The position numbers and the translations under genes are program-made. Under the pieces are notes generated by a model. The model worked only from the letters and a program-made list of their open reading frames with translations. It had not been told where the DNA came from and ran no database searches. A stretch of DNA of 64,000 bases. Origin: Crocodylus rhombifer. Lineage: Eukaryota > Chordata > Crocodylia > Crocodylidae. The DNA lies in assembly GCA_038503035.1 (NCBI GenBank), contig JAVSML010024257.1, forward strand, positions 496,001 through 560,000. The letters run 5' to 3'. This document shows, piece after piece, positions 1-11,860 of the stretch (the first letter of the stretch is position 1; each line of letters starts with the position of its first letter).

Positions 1-970
1 ATGCTAGGAGGAACCACTTCTGATGTACCTGATGTAAATTGGCAGACTTCCATGAAATCATTTCAGTCCCACTGATTTATGCCAAGTGAGGATCTTAACC
101 TCAAGGTTTTATTTGCACTCCTGCGTAACATACAGAAATGTCTCCCTTTTTTGTTTTTCCTACTTAGCTTTACCAAAGAGTTAAGAAAATGGGTCTGCTT
201 TTGAGAAAGCATTGCTTCTCCATCAAATGAAGAGGTTCTTTTACTCTCCTTCAGATAATTCAAAAACACATTGTTTTTTTTTTTTAACAGTCTATTTGTT
301 GCAGTTGCAGGGCCGGATTTTTAAAGCTATGTAGCCATCCAAGGAAGCAGAGTATAGCCTAACTATGAGTGGGGAAGCAGGGCAAAAGCCTTAGGTGCCA
401 ATTTAGAGGGGACCTCCATGGCACAGCATGAGCAGCTCACATCACAGCAGCAGCCCATATGGAGAGAAGGCAGGCATGGATCCCAGGAGTATGTGGTGGT
501 GCTGTCACACCTCTCTTTGGCTCTGGGACGCACACGCAGGGAGCTCCCTGAGCTCACCAGCTGGTCAGCACAGGCTTCTGCCCAAGCCACTGTTTCTGTA
601 TGGCTCTGGAGCCCAGAGGGTGAGCACTGCTGCCATTTGCTCCCCCACCTGTACCACTTTTACTCTGTTCCCAAATTTGACACAGGAAAGACATGCACAT
701 CTTGGGCTAGTAGGAGCCCATGTCAACCAGGTAGAAGCAACCTGCACGGGCAGAGCTGTAGCAGCTCATGTTGACCAGTGGGAACTCAGATAGCTCACTG
801 TGCATGTGTCACACAGCTGGAGGGGATGTGGCCATCCCTCTGTCACTTCTCTCCTGGATCCACCTATGGTATAAGAGTCTCTAGCACTTGGCTCCTTTAA
901 CCTCCTTCCCTTCCTCTCAGCTGCTTGGCATAAGCACCTGAGCTCACCACATCCCCACCCATGCATAGGG
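1..970. other. Non-coding DNA, nothing recognised
   Basis: No exon or known element could be supported. Bases 1-300 are AT-rich with a T run near 271-286. Bases 360-960 are more GC-rich and carry overlapping open frames on both strands that look like composition effects (no domains, no codon pattern). The sequence near 308-330 ('agggccggatttt') resembles the terminus of some sauropsid DNA transposons, but I found no matching right end. Confidence 0.4.
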
Positions 971-1298
971 AACCAAAATTCCTACCTACACTTCTGGAGA
1001 TAGATATGGGCTTCATGAGATGTCCAAAAGCATCTGGGTCCTTAATCCCTAATGAAAGCCAAATGAAGTTGGGTGAAATGCCACCTTACATGTTGTTAGC
1101 ATTTTTAAGTACCTGAATATCTTTAACTATTTGGTCTTCAGTGCTAAAGCCTGTCATTCCTGTCATGGCACATTCTGTAAAATAGGTATTACAAATTCTG
1201 TAACAGATTTTACAAAACAACTAAAAAACTGTAGCTGCATATCTGAAAACAGAATCAAACCAAGCATTTTAATAATTAGCATGCAATAATTAACTCCA

Positions 1299-2387
1299 TG
1301 CAAACAACCTGAAGAGCACATGCCAGCTAGGCAGGCCACAGGGCACAGAGGGGTTGAGGCATTGGTGATGTGTAGGGGGTGCACACGGGTGCACATGCAC
1401 CCCCTGAGCTTTGCTGCGCACCCCCTGCAAAAAGCACCACCAATGCTGCTGGTGGCACCTGCAAGCTACTCCGCACACCCCGCCCTCCCCGTTGATACCG
1501 CTGGGGGCATCTGTGGGCAGTGCTCGATCACCACTAGCCACTACCAATGCTGCTGGTGGCATTTGCAGATAGTCTCCGGCCACTGGTCAGCACTCGCCAC
1601 CCCACCTCCGACACCACTGTGGCTGCCTGCAGGAGCTCCCAGCTCCCCACCACCACACCCCCACCGCTGCCATCGCTGCCACTGCCGCTGCCTGCAGGCA
1701 GTCACTGTGCCCCTGCCAGCCTCCAGGGGCATGTGGCATTCATGGATCCAGGAGTGGAGTCTGGAGAGGGTGGGGGGAATAAGGTAGGAGGCTGGATTGG
1801 GTCCCTATGAGTTGTGGCTTACTTCCCAAGGCAGGGGCAGTAGCTCCCCCAAAAGCATCTTCCCTCACCACTCTCACCCCCAAGCCACCCCTGGAACATT
1901 ACCAGCAACTCTCATATCCCAATCCCAAATTGCAATTTATTAAAAGATGAGACTGTCTCTAATTTACTTCCTCTTTATTTCTTTTTCAATTCTTTTTTTT
2001 TAACTTTTATTTTATCCTTCAATGTCCAACTTCCTCGATTTCACTACCTTTCCCCCACCCTCATTTCCTTTCCAACTCCTATTTTATTACCCAACTCCAT
2101 CCCATTAACTCTTTGCCTCCCAACCTCATGTTCCCCTCCCCCCAACCCATCCCTCACCTGTAGTAGGAATAGAGGCCTGTCCTAGCTCACCAGCCCTGTA
2201 GTGATGATAACTCACAGCTGTAGCTCCTAGTCAGGTCCCTGCTCTCCACACTTCTAGTGGCAACTCAAAGCTGTGTAGGTGGGGTACAGAAGGTTTTTAG
2301 CCTTAGGGTGTCATTGCTCCAAACTTGAGCTAGCACTAACACCGATCAACATTTAAGCAGCTCAGATTGCAACATGTAACAAAACCC
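1299..2387 (+). repeat. Dispersed repeat R1, copy 1 (LTR-like or long non-autonomous element)
   Basis: This segment aligns by eye with 31132-31820 in the same orientation. Shared blocks include 'gcaaacaacctg', 'acatgccagctag', 'gagactgtct' followed by a T-rich tract, 'tagcactaacac', and 'gatcaacatttaagcag' near the end. The two copies start and stop together at about 1299/31132 and 2387/31820, so this is an interspersed repeat and not chance. Copy 1 is about 400 bp longer because of a GC-rich block at about 1345-1735. The class is unclear: no coding capacity and no clear TG...CA ends. A solo LTR or a long non-autonomous element are the main options. Confidence 0.7.
1345..1735 (+). repeat. GC-rich degenerate VNTR inside R1 copy 1
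   Basis: The motif 'ccaatgctgctggtggca' occurs at about 1439 and 1543, with weaker related units between and after ('gctgggggcatctgtggg', 'actgtggctgcctgcagg'). The unit is about 50 bp and degenerate. The block is absent from the other R1 copy, so it was inserted or expanded here. The 155-codon open frame across it is a composition effect. Confidence 0.55.
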
Positions 2388-3001
2388 TTACTGATTGCCA
2401 GCTCAAGAAATGCAAAGCAGCTGATCAATCAGTGGAACAAATTTTAAGTTCTTATCCCTTATTTCAGACAACAACAAATTACAACCCCAATGTCTGACAT
2501 ATTTGGACTGAGCAGAAAGAACAAAAGGAATGAAAATCCTAGCAGAAGGTCCCCAAGTCCACTGAGCAGCAGTAAATAAAATATAGGTCTAACCTTCCAC
2601 CCTTTCTCCTATCTCCCTTCAACTGGATCCTCTGTTTCTTGAACTCTACTGCAGGTATGATAATGCACATGGAACAGCTCTATCCTCCTCTAAAAAATTT
2701 GCAAACTCTTTCAGGAGATAACCATGATCCTAGTATAGCTTCTGCAGCAGCAATGCTACTCAAGGGGTACGTCTACATGTTCATGTGGAATAAGAATACT
2801 CCTTTAAAGCATAAGCATCTTTTGAACAGAAAGGACCAAAAATTGCAATTCCACCATTTGTATGACTTAATGGAACCTTCTTACTATACAATGAACCCAT
2901 GAGTTATTATCAGCATGGAATTTCATCATTTTGTGTGATAATCTAGATTTTTGTATTATGATCACTGAAGGAACTTGGTTATAAGACCTATTTTTGCCCA
3001 G
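2388..3001. other. Non-coding, mostly AT-rich
   Basis: No gene is recognised. Near 2765-2790 the phrase 'tacgtctacatgttcatg' resembles the termini of the small palindromic elements described at 9533-9696 and 58214-58465, but I see no partner end. Confidence 0.35.
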
Positions 3002-3061
3002 CCACCAGTTTAGGGAGTTGGACAGGGAATTCCACCAGCTCAGGGAGTTGGACAGGGAATT
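3002..3061 (+). repeat. Tandem duplication, 30-bp unit x2
   Basis: Two adjacent 30-bp units (3002-3031 and 3032-3061) both end in 'agggagttggacagggaatt' and differ only at two or three bases near 'cagttta/cagctca'. This is a simple recent local duplication. Confidence 0.9.
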
Positions 3062-3414
3062 CAGGATGTGAGTGTAACAAGTTACATATGCCACATTCAC
3101 CTATCCCTTCACTTTTGTGGCTGAAGAATGTTTACATCAGAATTAAAGAATTATGAAATGGAGGCTTCATCCATTGCCATATCAAATACATTTTTGTCTT
3201 CCTAATTTTGGATCTATATCCTGCATTTTATTCCACGCTAGGGCTGTGACAAGTTACGTGCTGTCTGACAGCAAATGCAAGCCTGTACAATAATACTCCC
3301 TACCACCAGCAGTTGTCAAATAAGGCTCCGCTGGATGAGGAAGCATGAATAGAGGAAAGTAAATCTGGAAGATTTATTTTTATAATAGCCAAAGCACTTT
3401 CACACACTGGTGAG

Positions 3415-3488
3415 GCCAGATCCTCAGCTGACACAGCTCTATTGATTTCATTGGAGCTATGCTGATTTATACCAGCTGAAGACTTGGC
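3415..3488. mobile_element. Short palindromic MITE-like element
   Basis: The left arm 'ccagatcctcagctg' is roughly the reverse complement of the right arm 'cagctgaagacttgg'. The centre is the quasi-palindrome 'attgatttcattggagct'. This matches a palindromic element type I associate with archosaur and turtle genomes ('gatcctcagctggtgtaaat...' type). It is too short and diverged for a family name. Confidence 0.55.
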
Positions 3489-5549
3489 TCTTTAAAGACT
3501 AACCAGACTCCCAACACCAGAGGAAAAAAGTTATAGAAATATTCATGTTTGTTTTTAAAAAATCTATGCTATGGGCATAGAATGTTTGGATAAGAAAATT
3601 AAAAAATCATTATTATTCATTGATGCCTCTGGGACCATGATTTATGGCTCCTTCACCTCTAGATTTTATTTTTTCTCCCCCCCTCCCCCCCCAACTCTGT
3701 AAAACATGTTTGGCATTTAGAAGTTTTAAAGTAATTTCCTCCCTTGGCCTCACCTGGGATCTTTGCTATCCCAGAACCTCCTCCTGACCTCAGTGTTGTG
3801 TTTTCATTTAAAATAGGGTATGTCTATAAATGTCAGCAATACAGGGCAATTAGAAGTTTGAAAAGGGCTGTAACATAAACCAGCATTATAGTGAAATGGA
3901 TACCGCCTTAAGCTGCCTGAAATTCACTTGCTGTTGGAAAGACAATATCCTGCCATTCTCCCATGGTGGCCTTCAATTGAACACATTTGGCGGAGGCTTG
4001 ACCCATTATTAAGATAAGTCTCTGCATGGCTTGAAACAATGAAGAAACATAGCAAGAGAGAAGCCAGCAAATTGGGCTGGTAACTAGCCAACACTAGGCA
4101 GAAATGTGACACTGGATTAGGCCTTAATAGCTGTCTGTGGTGCTATCTGTGAAATCCAATGCTATCCTTGTTTCCCTGCATTGCAGGGCAAGAGCATGTG
4201 GTTAGGTCTTGCATGAAATTCGCACTTTTTTTGTACTAATAGCTTCTAAAATGTACCTCCTGCAACTTGAAAAATAAACATTCATTGCAATAACAGTTTG
4301 GTTCCTTAACAATGTTCCCCTTTTTTTTGTATGTCATCACTTTATTCAAATTTATGATGTTTCGAAGTAGCTTTGTTCTTGCCCTTTCAATGAATGCACG
4401 CTGCTTTGCCTCTTCATTCAGAGTTACCATATAGGTTCCCCTTCAGTTGCATTCAAGGTAGCTCCATACAGTCATTCAGACTGCATTCAACCCCAGTAAA
4501 TTCACGAAAACTTGGGGAGAATTCTGTGGAAAGCATCTCTTAGGACTAACAGCCATTGTGCTGCTCTCTGAAGACATAACGTAATACAAAAGTACCTAAA
4601 AGCTGAAGTCAGCCAAGGAAAATGGGAAAGAAACCAAAATATTACCTGTTCCTTGGCCTTTAGGGTAGGTCTATAATTAAATAAAATCTCTACTGAGAGG
4701 CTTTATTAAACCTGCCTTTCAGATTCTGAAACAGTATTACACCTTATTGCGTTCTGCTATGTACAGTTCGTTAAAGGGTTTATAAGTGTGATTCTGTGAA
4801 GTCTTCCTTGAGATCAAAGAAGAAAATCTTTAACAAATATAATTTTCTATGCAGCCACATTTGGCACCAGTTTTTGACAAAGAACTATTACCATTCTAAG
4901 CTGTATAGAAGCATGATTTTGTTGGGGTTTTTTAAAGCCGACTTACAAATTATAGGATTTTTTTTTAAATTTTTCATGGTGGCGTAATTAAAAATGATTG
5001 TAAGTTCTGCTCTTTGAGAAGCGTCTCTGGCATGTACAATTATATACCATTAAAGTCTTTAGGCTGAAAGTCCATGAAAATAAAAGCTGATTTCAGTCCC
5101 TAAGTGCAAGCCAACACCTTGTAGTTGGCTCAGGGACATTTTAACATCAGGTACAAACACATGATCCTATTTATGTGATCTGCAAATATCACTACCAAGT
5201 GCAGGGCCTGTGAAAATATCAGAGGGGAATGAAAAAAGCCAAACTAACACAGTGTGCTTTATTACAGATGGGTCAGTGTAAATTATTGCTACTCTGGGCA
5301 ACAGTAATCCGCTGAAAACAAAATTTTCCAGCTCAGTAGGGTATAATGTGACTGTTTCAGCAGAATTCTAAGTGTTCTGGGACCTTTTGTAAGCTATGGG
5401 GTATATGAGTTCCATCTCAAACTGCAAATATCTTACAGTAAAAACTTGCAGTATGTGGTCCCCAGTATACATATTGCCCTATGTTCAGAAGTATAGTGCT
5501 CTATATCTTTCCTACTGGATGAATCAGATCACCTGCAAGAAAAGCCATT
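3489..5549. other. AT-rich non-coding DNA
   Basis: No exon, RNA gene or well-defined repeat is recognised. There is a C-rich run at about 3677-3692 and A/T homopolymers at 4320-4330 and 4960-4970. The short open frames here (60-64 codons) look random. Confidence 0.4.
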
Positions 5550-7900
5550 AAGTTGAGCCAACCTAACCCAGGAGGTACATAATCCAATCAGAGGAAATGC
5601 CTTGCTGGACTTGGTCCTTGCCACAGGCGATGAGCTGGTGAGGGATCTGCAGGTGCTCGACTACCTAGGCATTAGTGACCATTGTCTGCTGGAATTTACT
5701 ATCTGGCACAGGGTGGTGAAAGCAAGCAGTAAGGCAAAAGTCCTTGACTTCAGGAGGGCCAACTTCACTAAGCTAAGGAGATATGAAGAGAGACATTGGG
5801 GACTCAGAGCTTCAATGAGATAGGAGTCCAGGATGGGTGTTTGTTCCTTAAGGAGACGATCCTCCGAGCTCAGAGGGAATCAGTCCCAATGCAAACCAAA
5901 GCAGACAAGAGTGTTAAAAATCCCTCTTGGCTCAGTAAAGGCATCCAGGAGGTCCTGAGGGCAAAAAAGGTGGCATACAATCAGCCGAAGAAACGTATAA
6001 TCACCAAGGAGGATTACACTTCTGTTGCTCGTGATTACAGGGAGACAATTAGGAAGGCCAAGGCAGAGGCAGAACTAGGACTGGTGACCAGAATTAAGGA
6101 TAATAAAAAGTCCTTTTTCAAATACATAGAGAGTAAGAAGAAGGCACCAGGTAACGTGGAGTCCCTACAAGACAGGCTTGGCAATCTGGTGACTGCAGCA
6201 AAGGAAAAAGCTGATCTCTTCAATGAGTTCTTTGCCTCTATATTTCTGAGCTGGGACCAGGACAACTCCCCCAAGAGGATTTTGGGCAGGCTCAGGGGAC
6301 ACAACGCCATGCCTAGGGTCAGGGATGATCTAGTTGGGGAACTGTTGGATGGGCTGGATGTGTATAAATCAGCAGGTCCAGATGCTCTTCATCCGAGGGT
6401 ACTGAGGGAATTGGTGGAGGTCATAGCAGGGCCCCTGGCACAGCTGTATTAGCACTTGTGGTGTTCTGGCCAGGTCCCAGAGGATTGGAAAAGGGTGAAT
6501 GTGGTCCCCATTTACAAGAAGGGGAGAAAGGAGGACCTGGGTAACTATAGGCCAGTAAGTCTCACCTCAGTCCTTGGGAAGACCTTTGAGAAAATTATCA
6601 AGGAACACATCTGCAAGGGCCCAGCATGAGAGGTAATGCTCAGGGGCAACCAGCACAAGTTCACTGTGGGCAGATCCTGGATGACTAACCTTGTTTCCTT
6701 TTACAACCAGGTCACAAAGTCTTTGGATGTGGGCGTTGAAGTGGATGTCGTCTACTTGGACTTCAAGAAGGCCTTTGACACTCTTTCTCACCCCATTCTC
6801 ATAAAAAAACTAAGTGACTGTGGCGTTGATGCTTACACAGTCAGATGGGTCGAAAATTGGCTCAATGGTGGCACCCAGAGAGTGGTGGTGGATGGGTCAC
6901 TTTCGACCTGGAGGGATGTCGGCAGTGGAGTTCCCCAGGGCTCAGTCCTCGGGCCTGTGCTATTCAACATCTTTATCAGCAATTTGGAGGTGGGCATGGA
7001 AAGCATGCTGTCCAAATTTGTTGATGAAACAAAGATGGGGGGAGAAGTGGGCACACTGGAAGAGAGGGACAGAATCCAGCTAGATCTAGATAGGTTACAG
7101 AGGTGGGCGGATGAGAATAGGATGGAAATCAATGCAGACAAGTGCAAGGTGCTGCATCTAGAGAGAAGGAACCTGCAACTTACCTATAGGCTGGGGAACA
7201 CCCTTCTCAACAACACAGTGGCAGAAAGGGATCTTGAAGTCATTGTTGACTCCAGGATGGACATGAGCCGCCAACGCGAGGAAGCAGTCAGTAAAGCTAA
7301 CCACACTTTGGCATTCATCTACAGAAGCATCACAAGCAGGTCCAGGGAGGTGATCCTTCCCCTCTATGAGGCATCGGTCAGGCCACAGTTGGAGTATTGT
7401 GTCCAGTTCTAGGTGCTGCACTTCAAGAGGGATGTGGCTAACCTTGAGAGGGTCCAGAGGAAGACCACTTGCATGGTTAGGGAACTGCAGGCCAGTCCCT
7501 ACAAAGATAGACTAAAGGGCCTGAATCTATTCAGCCTCTACAAGAGAAGAATGAGATGAGATCTGGTGGCCATCTAGAAACTCACCAGGGGGCACTAGCA
7601 GAAAATAGGTGAGGCTCTGTTCCCCCAGCCACCATCTAGGATAACAAGGAATAATGGCCAGAGCTTGATTGAGAGCAAGTTAGGCTTGGTATCAGGAGGC
7701 ATTACTTTACAGTTAGGGCTGCCAGGCTCTGAAATGGGCCCTCAAGGGAGTTGGTGCTCACCCCTGTCTTGTGGGTCTTCAAGAAGAGGTTGGATAGATA
7801 TCTGGGGTATTATGATCTCAGCACTTGTTCTTGCCCAGGGCAGGGGGTTGGACTCGATGATGTGTTCAGGTCCCTTCCGACCCTAGAAACCATGAAACTA
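5550..7900 (+). mobile_element. CR1 LINE copy A, 5' truncated, decayed
   Basis: The copy starts inside the C-terminal part of the CR1 endonuclease (LDLVLATGDELV, SDHCLLEFT), runs through the linker and reverse transcriptase, and ends with a CR1 3' tail ('ttccgaccctagaaaccatgaaac', about 7877-7900). The frame is broken by a stop at 5821-5823 plus a frame change, stops near 6450 and 6627, and a Trp-to-stop change at about 7410. The RT block has LDFKKAFD and VPQGSVLGPVLFNIF, but the catalytic FADD is FVDE at 7017-7028, so the second aspartate is replaced. The copy cannot encode an active enzyme. It belongs to the same 3'-end group as copies B and H. Confidence 0.93.
5602..7412 (+). pseudogene. 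CR1-A ORF2 remnant (endonuclease C-terminus plus RT)
   Basis: Three open segments are visible: 5602-5823 (end of the endonuclease), 5796-6452 (linker and RT thumb-proximal region, with KSAGPDALHPRVLREL) and 6636-7412 (RT palm through RPQLEYCVQF). Together they cover most of the CR1 pol product. The normal protein nicks target DNA and primes reverse transcription of CR1 RNA. Here in-frame stops, one frameshift and the FVDE active site make it a dead relic. Homology continues past 7412 to about 7560 after the stop (LERVQRK). Confidence 0.92.
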
Positions 7901-9532
7901 ACTAGGGGGTAACTGTATTATGATAATCCAGAAGAAAGTTTGGGGAGATTGCACTCCTCCATCCTGGGTAGACTTGAAAAATCCTTGCACAAAAACTGGT
8001 CTGTCTTCAGTGAATACATCTCATTAGACCTACTGGAAGGTTATTTCAAAATGTGTCTTACAAGACAAATCCAATGTATCCAAATGTGTCTTACAAGACA
8101 AATCCAATAGTATGGCATGCTACATATTAATGTCTTTGCCTCATTTTTGTAGTTTAAGATCTTTCCCGTAATACTTTGCCCTGCAACCATGAACATATGG
8201 CCATACAATGGAGGTCAAATAAGGCAAGTATTGGGTGCATTTCTGAATTAACAGAGGCCATCATTTGTCAGTGTAGCTGTGTTGGATTTTTCTTCATCCC
8301 TAGTCAACAAAGATAACCCAGCAAAACTTTGTGGTGGAAACCAGGCTTACAAAGCTGAGGTCCCCAGTAGGCTTGTATGGACAACACTTCCTTTGCAGCT
8401 TCACTATAATTATTACCTGATCTAGCTTGGTGAATGTTACCTCTACATGTATAACAATCACACTTCCTGAGTACTGTGTAAGACACTGGCTAAGAGTTGG
8501 ATAATCTTATATATATTCATCATTCACATGGCAAAAGGAAAAGCTAGGCAACAAAGACAGTCAAATCCATATTCATTAGAAAGTTTTGTCCAGAAGTGCT
8601 GATTACTCACAACTCCAGTCCTAAATGCTAATCAACATAAAGAGAATGCTACAGCTATTAATAGATTAATACTCCTCCACTTAGAGGGCTAATGCAGTTC
8701 CTCTTTGATTTGCATTATTCCTTAACCAGAGTATACAAGTCAACTCACCAAGAATGAGCTTTATACACGAAAGAAAGACATGCTAAGAATTACCTAAACT
8801 ACCTCTGGCCTAAGAAATTGGAGACCATATATATTTGTATTTTTCATACAAGTACAAAGAAAAAAAAAAGTAGCTGACCATACCCCTTTGTGGGTCAGTT
8901 GCTTTTTTTTCTTGATTTTTCTGTTCCTGAACTGAGAAGTTTTTATTAACCTCCAGCATCTGGAGTATGTTGTGTGTATATGTGTGCATGTATATATATA
9001 TTTAAAAAAAATAAGGCGGAGGTGATTTACATGCTGACCTTAATCTATGCTCCCACAACTCAAACTGCTGGTGTTCAAGCATGCAAGCTAAAATGAATAA
9101 GGCTTGAACCTTGGAAAATTCCTTGCACATGATTTTGGCACTTCGCTGCAGAGTTGAATTTATTGCAAAGGTACTATATCTTCATTATACATGACAACCT
9201 TACTTTTTTGCCCTGCAGTCCTATCTTCTATTCCCTTTTAAAATTCAAAGTCTTGCTTTTCCAGACCCACGCACACACAAGCTAACTAGTTTCCGAAGCA
9301 TCCTGCATTTCAAATGATCTGAAAATAGTCAGAAGTGCTTTTTTGATTAATGTTTCAAAGATATAGGAAAAGCACAGTTAATGCAACATATTTCAAGACC
9401 TACCCTTGCATACCTTGGGGAATGTTAAACTCTGTCAAATTTCTCTTTCTGTGTGGCCCAAGGAATGTATAATCAAAGAATCAAGAATGAGCTGTAAAGC
9501 ACTAGCATCTGGTAGGGTTCAACTGAAACCTT
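7901..9532. other. Non-coding DNA with small tandem repeats
   Basis: No exon is recognised. The stretch holds the 33-bp tandem duplication at 8048-8113 and a mixed (TG)/(TA) tract at about 8971-9004. Otherwise it is AT-rich unique sequence. Confidence 0.4.
8048..8113 (+). repeat. Tandem duplication, 33-bp unit x2
   Basis: The phrase 'atgtgtcttacaagacaaat' is present twice, 33 bp apart, followed by 'ccaat' each time. This is a local tandem duplication. Confidence 0.9.
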
Positions 9533-9696
9533 GTGCATACGTCTACACGAGACACTACATGAGGCATAGTGTAGGTGGGCATGAACCATGATGCTGATGG
9601 TACTGTGCAGTAGCTCATTGCTAGTGTCAGAAATGACCTGTGTGACATTGGGACTGCACAGTATCAACTCTGCGTCTGGCGCATGTGCAGATGCAC
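9533..9696. mobile_element. MITE-like element, about 164 bp
   Basis: The left end 'gtgcatacgtctacacg' pairs with the right end 'gcgcatgtgcagatgcac' as an imperfect terminal inverted repeat. The same type of terminus bounds the elements at 9936-10155 and 58214-58465. It has no coding capacity. I could not define a target duplication. Confidence 0.5.
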
Positions 9697-9935
9697 CCAG
9701 TGTAACAAAAGGTCAATATTAAAAAAAAGTGGCAGAGATTACAATTTGTACCTCTAATTCAGCAGTTTATTCTACTATCTAATTTAAAATGAATCATGAT
9801 TATTGAGATATAAGCAACTAGGTGCATTTAAAGCAGTGGGCTTAAGCACATACTTAATGGTTTGTTTAACTAGAGCTTTAAAAGGCCAAGTTCTGCTGCA
9901 TGTTATAGTATTGTGTTTTAGTATTTCACTTATTA

Positions 9936-10155
9936 GGTGCATCTGCACATGCACTTTAATGCACAGTAGCCTATTCTACTGCGTATTAAAGCATCACATA
10001 AGTATGCTTGCATTGAAACACCACATAAAAAATCATGCATTTGCACTACTGCACGTTAGCACAACTGAATGCGCATTTATTTAGTACCTCATACTGGAGG
10101 TACTAAATTTAATGTGCATTAGGCAAAGCACATTATCACATGTGTAGATGTGACC
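9936..10155. mobile_element. MITE-like palindromic element, related to 58214-58465
   Basis: Terminal inverted repeats are 'ggtgcatctgcacatg' on the left and 'catgtgtagatgtgacc' on the right. Internally it holds 'tttagtacctc' and 'gaggtactaaat' facing each other, plus repeated 'gcacagtag/actactgcac' motifs. The 58214 element shares the 'gaggtactaaat' and 'gcacagtag' motifs. It is a non-autonomous DNA transposon by structure; the superfamily is unresolved. Confidence 0.6.
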
Positions 10156-10378
10156 ACTGAGATGTCCCATTGAAATCAATGGCGGTAGAATCTAATATTT
10201 TAATATTTCACCCTAATATTTCAAGTTAGGCAAAAAAATAGTAAGATTCTACTTATTGCACATTCATCTAGAAAGAATGGTGCTCCCTTAATCATAGATA
10301 TAAACTGTTTTTTCCTCAGTTAGTACAGTCTCTGTGAAGTCATTGGTTCAGCTATTTTTCTGTTACTTGAGATTTATA
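10156..10378. other. Short unique AT-rich segment
   Basis: No feature is recognised between the MITE and the CR1-B 3' end. Confidence 0.4.
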
Positions 10379-10420
10379 GTTTCATAGTTTCTAGGGTCGG
10401 AAGGGACCTGAGCAGATCAT

Positions 10421-11860
10421 CTAGTCCGAGTAGTTTATACCAGGCCACAAGATCCCCCTCAGCCTTCTCTTTTGGAGGCTGAACAGGTTCAGGTCCCGTA
10501 GCCTCTCCTCATAGGGCCTGCCCTGTTGTCCCCTGATCATCCGAGTGGCCCTCCTCTGGACCCTCTCCATGCTGTCGACATCCCTCTTGAAGTGTGGCGC
10601 CCACAACTGGATGCAGTACTCCAGCTGCGGCCTGACCAGTGCCGCATAGAGGGGGAGGATCCTCTTTGGACCTGCTCGAGATGCATCTGTGGATGCATGA
10701 CAAGGTGCGGTTGGCCTTCCTAACTGCCTCCCCACACTGCCGGACCATGTTCATCTTGGAGTCAATGATGACCCCAAGATCCTTTTCCGCCTCCGTGCTG
10801 ACAAGAGGGGAGTTCCCTAACCTGTAGGTATGGTGCCAGTTGTTCCTCCTGAGGTGCATCACCTTGCACTTGTCTGTGTTGAAACCCATCCTATTCTCGT
10901 CTGCCCACCCTTGTAACCTGTCTAGGTCTGATTGTAGCCTGTTGCATCCTTCCAGTGTGCCCACATTCCCCCACATCTTAGTGTCATCAGCAAATTTGAG
11001 CAGGGTACTTTTTACCCCCTTGTCCATATCACTGATGAAGATGTTGAACAGCGCAGGCCCGAGGACCGAGCCCTGCGGAACCCACTGCCCACGTCCTTCC
11101 AGGTTGAGAAGGACCCATCCACTACCACTCTCTGGGTGCGGCCCTCCAGCCAGTTGGCGACCCATTTGACTGTGTGGGTGTCTACACCACAGCCCCCCAG
11201 TTTCGTAATGAGAACGGAGTGAGAGACAGCGTCAAAAGCCTTCCGGAAGTCCAGGAAGACTATATCCACTGCTACTCCTCCATCTAATGATCTGGTGATC
11301 TGATCGTAAAAGGCCACCAGGTTGGTCTGACAGGACCTGCCAGTGATGAACCCATGTTCGTTGCCCTTAAGCATGCAGTCCCCTGCTGGCCCCTCCTGGA
11401 TGTGTGCCAGCATAATTTTCTCAAACAGCTTGCCTAGGATCGAGGTAAGACTAACTGGCCTATAGTTTCCTGGGTTCTCCTTCCTGCCTTTTTTGAAGAT
11501 GGGGACCATGTTGGCCCTCTTCCAGTCCTCCGGTACCTCACTAGAGCACCACGAGTGCTCGTAAAGCCGTGCCAGGGGACTTGCAATGACCTTGGTCAGT
11601 TCCTTTAGAACTCTAGGGTGGAGATCATCTGGACCAGCTGACTTGAATACGTCCAAGCCCTCCAGAAGCTCCCTAACTAAATCCTCGCTAACCCGTGGCC
11701 CAGGTGTGCCTGCCCCGGGGCCCGAGGGGGGCCCAGCAGGGAGGTGGCTGTTCTGGTCCCTACTTAGGAAGACGGAAGCAAAAAAAATCGTTAAACATGT
11801 TAGCTTTGCCGTCTGGGGTGACGACCAAGTTTCCCAACACGTCCTGCAAGGGCCCCACAT
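10421..11860 (-). pseudogene. CR1-B ORF2 part 2: reverse transcriptase, two further frameshifts
   Basis: The RT continues in three frames: 11860-11012 (KSAGPDDLHPRVLKEL, HGFITGRSC, VFLDFRKAFD), 11165-10509 (VPQGSVLGPALFNIF, FADD at 10983-10994, ADENRMGFNTDKCKVMHL) and 10735-10421 (LYAALVRPQLEYCIQLWAPHFKRDV, RVQRRATRMIRG). The breaks are single-base indels: a missing base in the C run near 11081-11083 and an extra base near 10658-10662. Catalytic aspartates are present. The C-terminus is cut short by the 3' deletion near 10435. Confidence 0.92.

Noticed and set aside
1320..1787. 155-codon frame on +
   Set aside because: Product of the degenerate VNTR in R1 copy 1.
3002..8113. Direct repeats (3002-3061, 8048-8113) as a CRISPR-like array
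   Set aside because: Each is a two-copy tandem duplication without spacers, in a vertebrate genome.
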